Origin: Argopecten irradians
Taxonomy: Eukaryota; Mollusca; Bivalvia; Pectinida; Pectinidae
DNA: 64,000 nucleotides
Assembly: GCF_041381155.1 (NCBI RefSeq)
Contig: NC_091147.1
Location: forward strand, 12,773,030-12,837,029
Direction of reading: 5' to 3'
Positions within the stretch are counted from its first letter, which is position 1, and every line of letters starts with the position of its first letter. The notes under the pieces were generated by a model, which had not been told where the DNA came from, made no database searches, and worked only from the letters and a program-made list of their open reading frames with translations. The translations under genes and the position numbers were made by a program. Of the stretch, positions 12,901 to 26,270 are shown one piece after another.

Positions 12901-13739
12901 GCATATTCATATTGGGCCCATAGGGGGTCTGTTGATACCCCTGATAAGCTGGCTGACCTTGGGGAGGGTAGCCGGCCTGAGATTCGTTCATAGACAGTGT
13001 AGGAACACCACCCACGTTACTAGGGCCTGTATATGGGTTCGACATAGGGGGTACGCTCCATGTTTGGGATGGTTGGTTCTGTTGACTGGAAAATGAACCT
13101 GGATGTACTGGCGACGGGGACGCAGAATGACCAGTAGCCATTAGTGGGCTACTCGCGGTCGCAATTACCGGCGTAGACATTACAGTTCTCGGACTGGTAA
13201 GCAACGGCGGCGGCAAATTTAGGGACGGTTGTACCCTGCATGTCGCTACACCAGGTGAGGGTATCTTAGCGATAGCCCCTCCTGTTGCCTCAGTGTTGAC
13301 TGGGCCTGGCTGACGTCTCTCGATGAGCTCGGATACATTAGCTTCTAAAGTGTCAGCAATAGTGTGTCAGCCTGCCTGACTTACCTGTCCAGTTGGCAAT
13401 GTTTGTTTAAATGATTCGGGACGTATTCAGTTCGGACTTTTCTTCGGCACTATCCCTTCATTAAAAGTGAATAAAGGGTTAGGCGCGAAATCAGAAACAA
13501 ATGGCTTATCTCCCCAGCCCGAACAAACTTAATATGCCCCCCAGACTCTCTGGCGTGATATTGCCATGGGATCTAGACCTGAATAATTTTGGGTAGCCGT
13601 CTTCTCGCCCACACCTGGAAGGGCTCTTAAGTCCCTTGACGTAGCAAAATTAATGCGGACTAACGTCTTCTCTCGCGTCGTAATTCCCAGTCATGATTGT
13701 AGTACCGTAAACAAATAGGTGGTATCGTGTTACTCTTTG

Positions 13740-13960
13740 CGTACAATGTAACCAAGAACACACGAAATGCTCAGAAAAGCAAAATATTAATGAACAGTAG
13801 TACTATTATCGTGTTACCCTATGTAAACTAATACAATGTGACCTACACGAAAAATGCTACATAAAATCAAAATATTAATGAACAGTAGTACTATTATCGT
13901 TGGCTACCCTATGTGTAAACTAATACAATGGACACACGAAATGCTCATCAATAAATATGA
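13740..13960. repeat. Tandem repeat of about 87 bp, 2.5 copies
   Basis: The segment with ACACGAAATGCTC, AATATTAATGAACAGTAGTA and ACCCTATGT recurs at about 13760, 13846 and 13933. It lies at the upstream end of the first fossil element, in AT-rich DNA unlike the element body. It could be part of a decayed leader or LTR, but there is no matching copy near 4500. Confidence 0.8.
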
Positions 13961-14560
13961 TAAACAGTTTATATTGTGTAATCACCACCGTTTCAACAGT
14001 TTAAGAACTAAAAAATAACAGTTTCAGACCTATAAATAGTCTAAAAAATGACAAAACTCTGAACCAAATAATTTTAAGTTCGAACAATATATGAAACAGC
14101 AAATAATTATCTGTGTAATTCAGAAAATGTCAAATATTTAACAAAATATCCTGAGGAAGTAGACAACAATATCAGAACGACAACTCGTGAATTATCTGAA
14201 ATAGACAACCCAAGTCGACGAAAACAAATTGCTCGCTCCTCACGAAATGAAAATATCACGTTATGCAGAATAAATCCTGCAGAACAATATATAAAGATAA
14301 CAACAACAATATAATATTATTCGAAAATAAGTCGAGAGAGATATATCACCGTTAATTAATATAAATAACAGTGACAAACAACGAAATATTTACCAAAGAC
14401 CAGTATACTCTAATATCAACAGCTGCGACTACAACAATTCAAAATGGCGACCCCATGCACGTGTTTTTCGATGTAACTCGACATGTACTTCGTTCGAAAA
14501 GTTTGCCAGACGACGACGCCAATAGTGATTGTGAGTCACTACATAAGTACCACAATATGA
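13961..14560. other. AT-rich stretch without recognised gene
   Basis: This stretch lies between the 87-bp repeat and the right satellite array. It holds a weak open frame (14371-14610) that runs into satellite sequence and has no recognisable domain. Nothing else was seen. Confidence 0.6.
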
Positions 14561-17500
14561 GTCACTGCTATAAGTATACAACTGAAGTGATGTTTCTGTT
14601 GGTCACGTAGATCTATACAGATGAAGTGATAAGTATAACACACCATGTAGTTCTAGTGATGTTACTGTTGGTCTCGACTGTCGTTGGTGCCGTGTGCCAT
14701 CACTGTAACCCAGCTATGCTACTGTTGTACAAATGTATATAGTGATGTTACTGTTGAAGTATACAGCTAAGTGATGTTACTGTTGGTCCTTTATCACTGT
14801 CCCTATGTATACCAGCTGAAGTGATGTTACTGTTGGCCCTGATCACTGTGCCCTATGTATACCACTGAAGTGATGTTACTGTTGGTCCTTATCACTGTCC
14901 CCTATGTATACCAGCTACTGAAGTGATGTTACTGTTGGTCCCTTATTCACTGTCCTATGTATACCAGCTGAAGTGATGTTACTGTTGGTCCTTATCACTG
15001 TCCTATGTATACCAACTGAAGTGATGTTACTGTTGGTCCCTTATCACTGTCCTATGTATACCAGCTGAAGTGATGTTACTGTTGGTCCTGATCACTGCTA
15101 TGTATACCAGCTGAAGTGATGTTACTGTTGGCCCTTATCACTGTCCTATGTATACCAACTGAAGTGATGTTACTGTTGGTCCTTATCACTGTCCTATGTA
15201 TACCAGCTGAAGTGATGTTACTGTTGGTCCTTATCACTGTCCTATGTATACCAACTGAAGTGATGTTACTGTTGGTCCTTATCACTGTCCTATGTATACC
15301 AACTGAAGTGATGTTACTGTTGACCCTTATCACTGTCCTATGTATACCAACTGAAGTGATGTTACTGTTGACCCTTATCACTGTCCTATGTATACCAACT
15401 GAAGTGATGTTTACTGTTGGTCCTTATCACTGTACCTATGTATACCAACTGAAGTGATGTTACTGTGCTGGCCCTTATCACTGACCTATGTATACCAGCT
15501 GAAGTGATGTTACTGTTGGTCCTTATCACTGTCCTATGTATACCAACTGAAGTGATGTGTTACTGTTGGTCCTTATCACTGTCCTATGTATACCAGCTGA
15601 AGTGATGTTATGTTGTCCTTATCACTGCTGGCCCGAAGTGATGTATCACTGTCCTCACATGTATGTATACCAGCTGAAGTGATGTAACTGTTGACCCTTA
15701 TCACTGTCCTATGTATACCAGCTGAAGTGATGTTACTGTTGGTCCTTATCACTGTCCTATGTATACCATCTGAAGTGATGTTACTGTTGGTCCTTATCAC
15801 TGTCCTATGTATACCAGCTGAAGTGATGTTACTGTTGGCCCTGATCACTGCCCTATGTATACCAACTGAAGTGATGTTACTGTTGGTCCTTATCACTGCC
15901 CTATGTATACCAACTGAAGTGATGTTACTGTTGGTCCTTATCACTGACCTATGTATACCAGCTGAAGTGATGTTACTGTTGGTCCTTATCACTGTCCTAT
16001 GTATACCATACTGAAGTGATGTTACTGTTGGTCCTTATCACTGTCCTATGTATACCTAGCTGAAGTGATGTTACTGTTGACCCTTATCACTGTCCTATGT
16101 ATACCAGCTGAAGTGTGATGTTACTGTTGGTCCTTATCACTGTCCTATGTATGCCGCTGAAGTGATGTTACTGTTGGTCCTTATCACTGTCCTATGTATA
16201 CTAGCTGAAGTGATGTTACTGTTGACCCTTATCACTGTCCTATGTATACCATCTGAAGTGATGTTACTGTTGACCCTTATCACTGTCCTATGTATACCAT
16301 CTGAAGTGATGTTACTGTTGGTCCTTATCACTGTCCTAGGTATACCAGCTGAAGTGATGTTACTGTTGGTCCTGATCACTGTCCTATGCTGTATACTGTT
16401 CCCAGCTGAAGTGATGTTACTGTTGGTCCTTATCACTCACTATGTATACCCTGAAGTATGTTACTGTTGGTCCTTACTGACTATGTATACCAGCTGAAGT
16501 GATGTTACTGTTGACCCTTATCACTGTCCTATGTATACCATCTGAAGTGATGTTACTGTTGGTCATGATCACTATCCTATTGTATACCAGCTGAAGTGAT
16601 GTTACTGTTGGTCCTTATCACTGTCCTATGTATACCAGCTGGAGTGATGTTACTGTTGGTCCTTATCACTGTCCTATGTATATACCAACTGAAGTGATGT
16701 TACTGTTGGTAACCTTATCACTGTCCTATGTATACCAGCTGAAGTGATGTTACTGTTGGTCCTTATCACTGTCCTATGTTATATACCAACTGAAGTGAGT
16801 GATGTTACTGTTGACCCTTATCACTGTCCTATGTATACCATCTGAAGTGATGTTACTGTTGGTCCTTATCACTGTCCTTTGTATACCAGCTGAAGTGATG
16901 TTACTGTTGGTCCTTATCACTGTCCTATGTATACCAGCTGAGATGATGTTACTGTTGACCCTTATCACTGTCCTATGTAATACCAGCTGAAGTGATGTTA
17001 CTGTTGGTCCTTATCACTGTCCTATGTATACCAGCTGAAGTGATGTACTGTTGTCCTTATCACTTCCTATGTATACCATCTGAAGTTGATGTTACTGTTG
17101 TCCTTATCAGTCCTATGTATACCAGCTGAAGTGATGTTACTGTTGGTCCTTATCACTGTCCTATGTATACCAGCTGAAGTGATGTTACTGTTGGTCCTTA
17201 TCACTGTCCTATGTATACCAACTGAAGTGATGTTACTGTTGGTCCTTATCACTGTCCTATGTATACCAGCTGAAGTGATGTTACTGTTGGTCCTTATCAC
17301 TGTCCTATGTATACCAACTGAAGTGATGTTACTGTTGGTCCTTATCACTGTCCTATGTATACCAGCTGAAGTGATGTTACTGTTGGTCCTTATCACTGTC
17401 CTATGTATACCAGCTGAAGTGATGTTACTGTTGGTCCTTATCACTGTCCTATGTATACCAGCTGAAGTGATGTTACTGTTGGTCCCTTATCACTGTCCTA

Positions 17501-20092
17501 TGTATACCAGCTGAAGTGATGTTACTGTTGGTCCTTATCACTGTCCTATGTATACCAAGCTGAAGTGATGTTACTGTTGGTCCTTATCACTGTCCTATGT
17601 ATACCAGCTGAAGTGATGTTACTGTTGGTCCTTATCACTGTCCTATGTATACCAGCTGAAGTGATGTTACTGGTTGTTACTGTCCTATGTATACCCAATG
17701 AAGTGATATTACTGTTGGTCCTTATCACTGTCCTATTATACCAGCTGAAGTGATGTTACTGTTGGTCCTTATCACTGTCCTATGTATACCAGCTGAAGTG
17801 GTGTTACTGTTGGTCCTTATCACTGTCCTATGTATACCAGCTGAAGTGTGTTACTGTTGGTCCTTATCACTGTCCTATGTATACCAGCTGAAGTGATGTT
17901 ACTGTTGGTCCTTATCACTGTCCTATGTATACCAGCTGAAGTGATGTTACTGTTGGTCCTTATCACTGTCCTATGTATACCAGCTGAAGTGATGTTACTG
18001 TTGGTCCTTATCACTGTCCTATGTATACCAGCTGAAGTGGTGTTAATGTTGGTCCTTATCACTGTCCTATGTATACCAGCTGAAGTGATGTTACTGTTGG
18101 TCCTTATCACTGTCCTATGTATACCAGCTGAAGTGGTGTTACTGTTGGTCCTTATCACTGTCCTATGTATACCAGCTGAAGTGGTGTTACTGTTGGTCCT
18201 TATCACTGTCCTATGTATACCAGCTGAAGTGGTGTTACTGTTGGTCCTTATCACTGTCCTATGTATACCAACTGAAGTGATGTTACTGTTGTCCTTATCA
18301 CTGTCCTATGTATTACCAGCTGAAGTGTGTTACTGTTGGTCCTTATCACTGTCCTATGTATACCAGCTGAAGTGATGTTACTGTTGTCACTGTCCTTATA
18401 TCATGTACTGTTGCCTTTCACTGTCCACTGAAGTGATGTTACTGTTGGTCCTTATCACTGACCTATGTATACCAACTGAAGTGATGTTACTGTTGGTCCT
18501 TATCACTGTCCTATGTATACCAACTGAAGTGATGTTACTGTTGGTCCTTATCACTGCCTATGTATACCAACGAAGTGATGTTACTGTTGGTCCTATCACT
18601 GTCCTATGTATACCAACTGAAGTGTGGTGTTACTGTTGGTCCTTATCACTGACCTATGTATATCAACTGAAGTGATGTTACTGTTGGTCCTTATCACTGT
18701 CCTATGTATACCAGCTGAAGTGATGTAACTGTTGACCCTTATCACTGTCCTATGTATACTAGCTGAAGTGATGTTACTGTTGACCCTTATCACTGTCCTA
18801 TGTATACCAACTGAAGTGATGTTACTGTTGGTCCTTATCACTGTCCTATGTATACTAGCTGAAGTGATGTTACTGTTGACCCTTATCACTGTCCTATGTA
18901 TACCATCTGAAGTGATGTTACTGTTGGTCCTTATCACTGTCTTATGTATACCAGCTGAAGTGATGTTACTGTTGACCCTGATCACTGTCCTATGTATACC
19001 AGCTGAAGTGATGTTACTGTTGACCCTTATCACTGTCCTATGTATAACATCTGAAGTGATGTTACTGTTGACCCTTATCACTGTCCTATGTATACCATCT
19101 GAAGTGATGTTACTGTTGACCCTTATCACTGTCCTATGTATAACATCTGAAGTGATGTTACTGTTGGTCCTTATCACTGTCCTATGTATACCAGCTGTAG
19201 TGATGTTACAGTTGGTCCTTATCACTGACCTATGTATACCAACTGAAGTAATTGTTACTGTTGGTCCTTATCACTGTCCTATGTATACCAACTGAAGTGA
19301 TGTTACTGTTGGTCCTTATCACTGTCCTATGTATACCAGCTGAAGTGATGTTACTGTTGGTCCTTATCACTGTCCTATGTATACCAACTGAAGTGATGTT
19401 ACTGTTGACCCTTATCACTGTCCTATGTATACCAACTGAAGTGATGTTACTGTTGGCCCTTATCACTGTCCTATGTATACCAACTGAAGTGATGTTACTG
19501 TTGGTCCTTATCACTGTCCTATGTATACCAGCTGAAGTGATGTTACTGTTGGTCCTTATCACTGTCCTATGTATACCAACTGAAGTGATGTTACTGTTGG
19601 TCCTTATCACTGTCCTATGTATACCAGCTGAAGTGATGTTACTGTTGGTCCTTATCACTGTCCTATGTATACCAGCTGAAGTGATGTTACTGTTGACCCT
19701 TATCACTGTCCTATGTATACCAGCTGAAGTGATGTTACTGTTGGTCCTTATCACTGTCCTATGTATACCAGCTGTAGTGATGTTACTGTTGGTCCTTATC
19801 ACTGCCCTATGTATACCAGCTGTAGTGATGTTACTGTTGGTCCTTATCACTGTCCTATGTATACCAGCTGTAGTGATGTTACTGTTGGTCCTTATTCACT
19901 GCCCTATGTATACCAGCTGAAGTGATGTTACTGTTGGTCCTTATCACTGTCCTATGTATACCATCTGAAGTGATGTAACTATTGGCCCTTATCACTGCTC
20001 TATGCATACCAGCTGAAGTGATGTTACTGTTGGCCCTTATCACTGTCCTAGGTATACCAACTGAAGTGATGTTACTGTTGGCCCTTATTTCC
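14560..20092. repeat. 48-bp satellite array, right block
   Basis: About 114 copies of the same 48-bp unit as in the left block, same orientation. The first 600 bp (14560-15100) is badly disordered, with short and long units and foreign insertions. Further in, units are regular but more varied than in the left block. They include TTGACCC, CCATCTG, AGCTGTAG and GAAGTGGTG variants that the left block lacks. Irregular units recur at 15400-15680, 16380-17110, 17680-17750 and 18290-18440. Open frames here are products of the 48-bp period. Confidence 0.97.
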
Positions 20093-20496
20093 TTATGTAC
20101 AGCAATATGAACTACGGAAAGCCCTATCGACTTTCTGGCGATAGGACTAACGCCCTTTAAAAACTAAAATTCAAACGATCATCCTGATTTTATTTTTATA
20201 TTTCCTATATAGACCTACAACATCTAGGAATTTAATCAATTAAAACAAAGCAGCCAGGAAACCGAAAAGCCTTCATATGGCGGCTAGCTAGAATAATTTT
20301 AAAACTATTCAGAGTACGAGTGAGATAGAATCGCCACTGATCAATCCTCGTTTTGTGTGTCAGTAATGTGTGCCTGCGGTGAGTCCACTCCAATGGTTTT
20401 TACTAACGATGCTGATGTTATATCCGACCTCTCACTAATGTTAGGTCCTTAATCCTGTCATCAAAAGAGGAAGCTACCAGTCCACCTCGGATGAAC
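20093..20496. other. Non-coding stretch right of the satellite
   Basis: Unique AT-rich DNA. A short inverted pair CCTATCG/CGATAGG occurs at 20123-20147. No gene or element was recognised. Confidence 0.6.
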
Positions 20497-20872
20497 CAAA
20501 AGACTAAAAGAGCTCTCCCGAAAATATTGAAATTCTTCAAAAGGCTAATAGAGTTCACCCGAAAGTATAGAAATCCTTCAAAAGACTAACAGATATCACC
20601 CGAAAGTATAGGAATCCTTAAAAAGACTAATAAAGATCATCCGAAAGTATGGGAATCCTTCAAAAGACTAACAGAGCTCACCCGAAGTATGAGAATCCTT
20701 CAAAAGACTTACAGAGCTTACCCGAAAGTATGGGAATCCTTCAAAAGACTTACAGAGCTCACCTGAAGTATGGGAATCCTTCAAAAGACTTACAGAGCTC
20801 ACCCGAAGTATGGGAATCCTTCAAAAGACTTACAGAGCTCACCCGAAAGTATGGGAATCCTTCAAAAGACAA
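20497..20872. repeat. 40-41-bp minisatellite, about 9 copies
   Basis: The unit is built on AAGTATGGGAATCCTTCAAA and AGACTTACAGAGCTCACCCG. Copies become more alike towards the right. The length alternates between 40 and 41 bp, so the apparent open frames here shift and are not a gene. Confidence 0.92.
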
Positions 20873-23800
20873 CATGGCAACATAAGCGACCGAAACACAG
20901 AAGTACATGTACATTGTATACCCGTAAGATGATTGTACTGTCAAATCACGCTCATAGAGAAGTGAAATCATTCTTAACCGCTAGTGTCGGGATTAAAATA
21001 GCGTATAACCGACATCCAGGCAAGAGCAACTACTTCAAATGTACATCATTCCCGAAGGCTGCCATTAGCATCCCCAGCGATGGTATTACAAAGGTGAAGC
21101 ACTTTTGTCTTTTCATTTTTAACATTTCTAGCAACAGTAAATAGACACCAATGTCTTGTTTTTAGGTTTGACAACTTTTATGACACGTTCGATAACCTTT
21201 ATATGATTGTGCATGACACACATTTACTGTTCTCGTTACACAATTGTGTATTTGCGATCGTTTGTGTTAGTTACTGGTTTACCGTCTTCATGACTTCGAC
21301 TATTTCATTGCTGAATAAAGATTTTGAATGGTAAAACGGATCATAGTCATGCTGAAGTACATTGTAAGAACAATAAATGAATCATTGGCAACACAAGGCA
21401 TGGTTACTAGAACACATATGTTTTCCAGCGTGTAGAATCTCTATGAATTGATTTCCAATGAAGGTCAGTTTTGAATGACCCGGTACATTTTACCTTTTTA
21501 CATTTACCAGTATCCAACGCAAAAGCAAAACACTCAAGTCTTCCATTCCTCCACTTTCCATCAAAAAGAAGGCGAACACCAAATTAACTATCAGTGCCGC
21601 CACAGAATAGGAGTTTGATCTCGTCACAACATAGATACAAACAGCAGTTACCTCCCTTCGATAGCCCACTGAATCCTGCGTCAAAAACACATAATACAAA
21701 ACCCACTTTATGGGTTGTATCAACTTCGGTAGCGAAGGGTATTCAGTACGTTACTCTCCTGAAACTAGTATCGTGCTGAATACCCTTGGCCAGCGAAGTT
21801 GCGGTTGTATGGGTATTGCAAGTTTAGTATGATATGTAAGAGATATCATTTTGTTTGGACGTATACACAGTTATTTCCCCTTGATACTAATTCTCCTTGT
21901 AACATGCACAGCTGAGATAAAAAATGAACACAGTGGTTCTTGTTCAGATGTGTTTGTTGTGATAATCCTCAGTACAGCATGTAACTTTGAGAGGAATTAC
22001 GTTCCCCAAACCCTCTAACTACATGCAGTGATAAATCTACGTGCGCATCCCGAGTCCTTGACTCAAAGAATTTTAAAAGGACCCATGAAAATTCTGGGAA
22101 TGGGTACCTATAACACTGTGGGACCCATTGTTTTCACAAAAACCATTGAAAAGGACCCACGAAAAATAATCGTAGATTGAACACTGTACATGTACATCAC
22201 ACCAGTGTGCATGGAAGTTTAGTTTTTACAATAATATCATACACTGAACAACAACTAGTATATATTTACAGTCAGTGGTGAATTGATAGTATAAACCTCG
22301 TTGATTTCAACCAAAGGCTACTCAACTTTATTTCTCGATAGATTGAATATGTCACGCGCAATTTGGAGCCGCGCGGATGAATTCATGATGGTCCAAATCA
22401 GAAACTTTTGGTGTTTTCAGTACCGAACGTACGTTCGATGAACATGTACATGTATCAAAATAGGTTTGAACACATATATACATGTACGTGTGTAAATACA
22501 AATGTAGTAAAGTTACATTGTTTATGTTACTTCCGTACCTCTTCGAGCAATGCTTCCGTGCGTATGATAAATAAACAATGTTGTACAATATACAGTTTTG
22601 CACATTCCGATGACGTCGCAATGTTTACATGTTGTGTGTCGGTGAGTCTGTGTTTATCGCTTCAACATGTAGCCTAGATCTATATCCTATTTGTATTTTA
22701 AACATCTTTGGTTGTACGCAAATGGATAAGATATGTCAGGACAACATCAGTCTTTGAGTTGGATAAGTTTAACCAAAATGATCTACTACGACAATGCATT
22801 TTTGTTCATCTTGGGGGACAGACAAGTCCTGTACGTTATCTACTGTGAATCGGCGAGAGTAGGCCTTACATACACAATGTACGTGTGCCATTATCATGTC
22901 AACTTTCCCCAGCATTCGACCATGGGTGCTGGGCCATACTTTGCCATGCGGAATAAAGCACTGAAACCACAACTCAGCATTTGACTTATACTCAACTTAA
23001 CAACAACAACACACCACACCAGCTTTAAAGAGGACACACAGAACACAAAGAAAAGAATACTTCACATGGTTTCGTCTCTATGTTATAAATTATAACAATT
23101 TAGCTATAAATTGGTATAATATATTATGAAATTTTCTAAATATTTAACATTTCCATACTCTATATTATTGTCATTATAAATTATGACAATTATATCCTAT
23201 ATTAAAGAATTTCAAAACTTTTGTACAAACAACATATGTGTGTAAATAGCATACCATGATATTAAGATTTTAAAATGAGAATAAGAATAATATACTCTTC
23301 CAAATCATTTCCAATATTTTGAAAATGAAATATATACATCATAAAACATAATTGATTATGATAACATAGTGAAAGAAAAACTTCATTTGAACAACATACA
23401 TTATAGTATGTAAAACGTAGTAAACATATGAAATGTGAAAACACAGTATTCAAATATAAAAACAACTTTAAAATGTCAAACGTAGATATATAAATGTTTA
23501 TCATATGCCGTCACGTGATGAAATTTAATGGGTGTTGACAACGATGTACAACCATCTTGAAATCAACGATGAAATCTCGCACAACAAGGCTGAGAAAAAA
23601 TAAAATGAATGAGTTCCATTAAAATGTTAAATATATAAATTGAGTGTAGTAGTGGATCCTCTTCGGAGATGAAAATATAATACATGTTTCCCCTGGCATT
23701 AGACTGCATCAGGTATTTCCAAATCCGTTGAGTCTGTAGGTGATGAATGTTAATGTGTTGATGTTCATGTCTTCGAGTACAGATATATATATATATAAAA

Positions 23801-24112
23801 TGTGCGTGAAATAACACGTCACAATCTCTGTACTCTGACATAGCCTGGCATAGTCCTAATTTACAATAACAACCTGGTGAGGAATCACATCAGGGGGACT
23901 ATCCAGAAGATGTAAAATATGATTGATGTGTTGGTATTGATGTAGAAGTTTCTTCCATGAATGTTGAAAATGTAGTAAAATGTTGTAAAAGTTTCTTCGA
24001 CGAAGATGTAGAAGCAAAGTTGAAACTTGTGGTATAACACGTTCAACAAAAGTTTCATCGATGAAGATATATAAATAGGGAACTCGATGAATAATACATG
24101 AAGACGGCATTC
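20873..24112. other. Intergenic DNA with one foldback, no gene recognised
   Basis: AT-rich, with only short open frames lacking domains. Visible items are the foldback at 21721-21801, a direct pair of AAGGACCCA-type segments at 22077 and 22154, and a TGACGTCG (CRE-like) site at 22610-22617, just before a short ATG frame that meets a GTGAGT donor-like sequence at about 22641. This could be a first exon but is unsupported. AT dinucleotide runs occur near 23785. Confidence 0.5.
21721..21801. repeat. Foldback (inverted repeat), 81 bp
   Basis: The left arm CAACTTCGGTAGCGAAGGGT with ATTCAG is matched by CTGAATACCCTTGGCCAGCG with AAGTTG on the right. This is a short MITE-like hairpin with no coding capacity. 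Confidence 0.85.
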
Positions 24113-24832
24113 TGTTACATGAACGAATAACAGAAAGGAGAAACCAGCAGCTAAATTCAAAACACAATTTAATTATATATACAATATTATACAGAGATGG
24201 TTTACGATATCTAAAGTAATTGGTGGTGGTACAAGACTAGTACGATGATTTAAAGTGTTACCTTATCTGTATGCGAATGTCCTGGTATAATCCTTGATCC
24301 TTCCAGGTTTCAAATTAACAATAATCACAAATCCACAAGGAAAATTGAATGTCCACAGATGATTTGTAAAGTTCCAGGCAATATGAATAAATCCACACAA
24401 AGTGTTGTAATAATCCACAGATAAAGTCACAATAGCTCTCCCAATAGAATCTTATATGGCGCTGTACAGAATTCTTGATATGTCTTATTACAGGTCTTAG
24501 ATTACAGTTCTGATTGAGCCTTGGGCAGCTGGAGTATATATAGCTAAAAACCGTAATTCAAGAATATTGGAGATACCTCCTACTTCTAGAAATATCTAAC
24601 TAAAAACAGTAAACAAGTAAACACACATAACTTTCTGGAAATAGATCATTCTAGATATCTTACTTAAAATCAACATGTTTACAAACATATTTGTTTATAC
24701 ATCGATTATATTCTAGAAAGTTCTATAACCTAAATCAATGATATGACCTTCATAGGATGTATTGATAAAAAAAAGCTATAGGAGTTATCTCCCTTATCTC
24801 ATAACTACATGTATCTAGGGTCATACATAACA
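24113..24832 (-). repeat. 3' LTR of the Gmr1-like element
   Basis: Starts TGTTACAT and ends CATAACA, so it has TG...CA ends within a short inverted TGTTA/TAACA. It is nearly the same as 30009-30717. It is the 3' LTR because the coding parts read on the minus strand. Confidence 0.92.
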
Positions 24833-24846
24833 ACACCCCTCCTTAA
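24833..24846 (-). promoter_or_regulatory. Polypurine tract
   Basis: On the minus strand AAGGAGGGGTGT directly precedes the 3' LTR, where Ty3/gypsy elements place the plus-strand primer. Confidence 0.75.
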
Positions 24847-26200
24847 AGAAAAGAAGTTTTCTTGAAAGGAAACGTTTCTTGACATATCAAGTAATAATTT
24901 AAATCCTTGATAAAGCATCCAGCTAGAATATTGTCTTTCCCTTTGATATGTTTGATGTCAAGATTGTACTCTTGCAAAGTCAAACTCCACCTGAGAATTC
25001 TTTGATTTTTGTTTTTCATTTTCCCAATGAATGTCAAAAGGTTGTGGTCGGTGAAGACCCAACACAGGCACAACTGTAGTGCATAGATACACATCAAATT
25101 GGTTTAAGGCCAAAATCAATGCTAAACATTCTTTCTCAATGGTGGAATAATATCTCTGGTGTTTGTCAAACTTTTTCGAGAAATAACAAATTGGATGGTC
25201 AATTTGTTCAGTACCTTCTTGCATCAAAACAGCACCAACACCTACATCGCTGGCGTCAACAAACAGTTTAAACTGTTTATTAAAATCTGGAGCAGTCAGA
25301 ACTGGTGAGCTTGATATAGTATGGCTTTCAATTTCTCAAAGGCAGAACTTACATTCGTCTGACCAGACAAATTTGACATTTTTCTTTAACAAAGCAGTAA
25401 GTGGAGCTGCTATAACAGAGAAATTTTGACAAAATTTTCTGTAGTATCCAGCCATACCAAGAAAACCTCATCAGCTCTCTCTTGCCTCCAGGAGCTGGAA
25501 AATCTATAATTGATTCTACTTTGGCCTGAACAGGTTTAACCTGCCCCTGTCCTACAACATGGCCTAAAAATTCAACAGTTGCATGACAAAATTCACATTT
25601 CAATAAGTTTACAGTCAATTTCATGGTAGTGAGTCTTTCGAAGAATTCACGAATCCCGCGTAGATGGTCTTCCCACGTGTCGTGGTAGTTGATGACGTCA
25701 TCGATGTATCCACCACAGCCTTCCAGGTCTGATATCACGCTGTTAAGAAGACGTTGAAATGTTGCCTGGGCGCACGCTTCCATACCAATACCAAAACGGC
25801 ATACACTTTAGTAACTGTTACAAACCTTGTGAGGTAACAAATGCCGACACTACCTTTAGCAATAGAGTTCTGTTAAATGGCACCTGCCCAAGGATCCATG
25901 TCAAACAAGGTCAAACACTTGCTTACGTACTTGGCTTTTGCCAACTTTTGTCAATACATGTGTCAATCACTTGCGGAATTGGATTAAGAGTCTCTGTTTA
26001 ACCTGACAATCTCCGACTGAGTTTACCTTTCCTGAAGTCCAGTACAGAGAACCGTGTATGTCTTGTGTCTGGCTTTGGTAGCCAGAACACTATGGAGAGG
26101 CTCCATTCAACTTTTTGCTTGGTTCTGAATTAATAAAATTCATTGTCCAACATGTATACTGAATTTATTTACTTTAAGTGGTTCTTCTATTCAAAGGATT
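24843..26200 (-). pseudogene. RT and RNase H part (fossil element)
   Basis: RT motifs include GGYIDDVINYHDTWEDHL (the catalytic Y-x-D-D equivalent YIDD) with the following LLKCEFCHATVEFLGHVV. RNase H motifs include YYSTIEKECLALILAL, TDHNLLTF and DIKHIKGKDNILAG. Family-typical and near the 3' LTR. Broken. Confidence 0.85.
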
Positions 26201-26270
26201 GACACACGGTAAGGATGTTTGCTTGACAGGTGGCGCATCGCCTAGCATCCACGTCTCATGATAGATAGCA

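Larger units (their letters stand above)
4510..13700 (-). mobile_element. Fossil Ty3/gypsy-like element with PHD-like and TatD modules
   Basis: This is a minus-strand, GC-richer stretch between the two satellite arrays. Read 5' to 3' (high to low coordinates) the parts are: a gag-like region with a Gln/Pro/Gly/Tyr-rich repeat (about 13200-11000), a protease-to-RT linker (about 10700), reverse transcriptase (about 10100-9600), RNase H (about 9500-9000), integrase core and C-terminal part (about 8000-7300), a Cys/His segment resembling a PHD finger (about 7260-7120), and an accessory region ending in a TatD-type nuclease (about 6860-4850). This is the usual Ty3/gypsy pol order. No LTR pair could be recognised. 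The element is clearly broken, with more than ten breaks, so it looks old. Family and parts come from motif recognition; the exact ends are inferred from the satellite boundaries. Confidence 0.8.

Noticed and set aside
12866-13216. Arg/Pro/Ser-rich frame LPSRSTPRLP overlapping the QPQGYPQG repeats
   Set aside because: It is the shifted reading of the same 24-bp repeats; the Gln/Gly/Tyr reading continues into the gag-like Ser/Pro/Gln region.
13700-14560. Possible LTR of the first fossil element
   Set aside because: No matching sequence was found near 4500-4800, and the base composition differs from the element; the 87-bp tandem repeat alone does not make an LTR.
22352-22677. Overlapping 89-codon frames on both strands with a CRE-like site and GTGAGT
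   Set aside because: Suggestive of a first exon, but nothing downstream continues it and neither frame has a recognisable domain.
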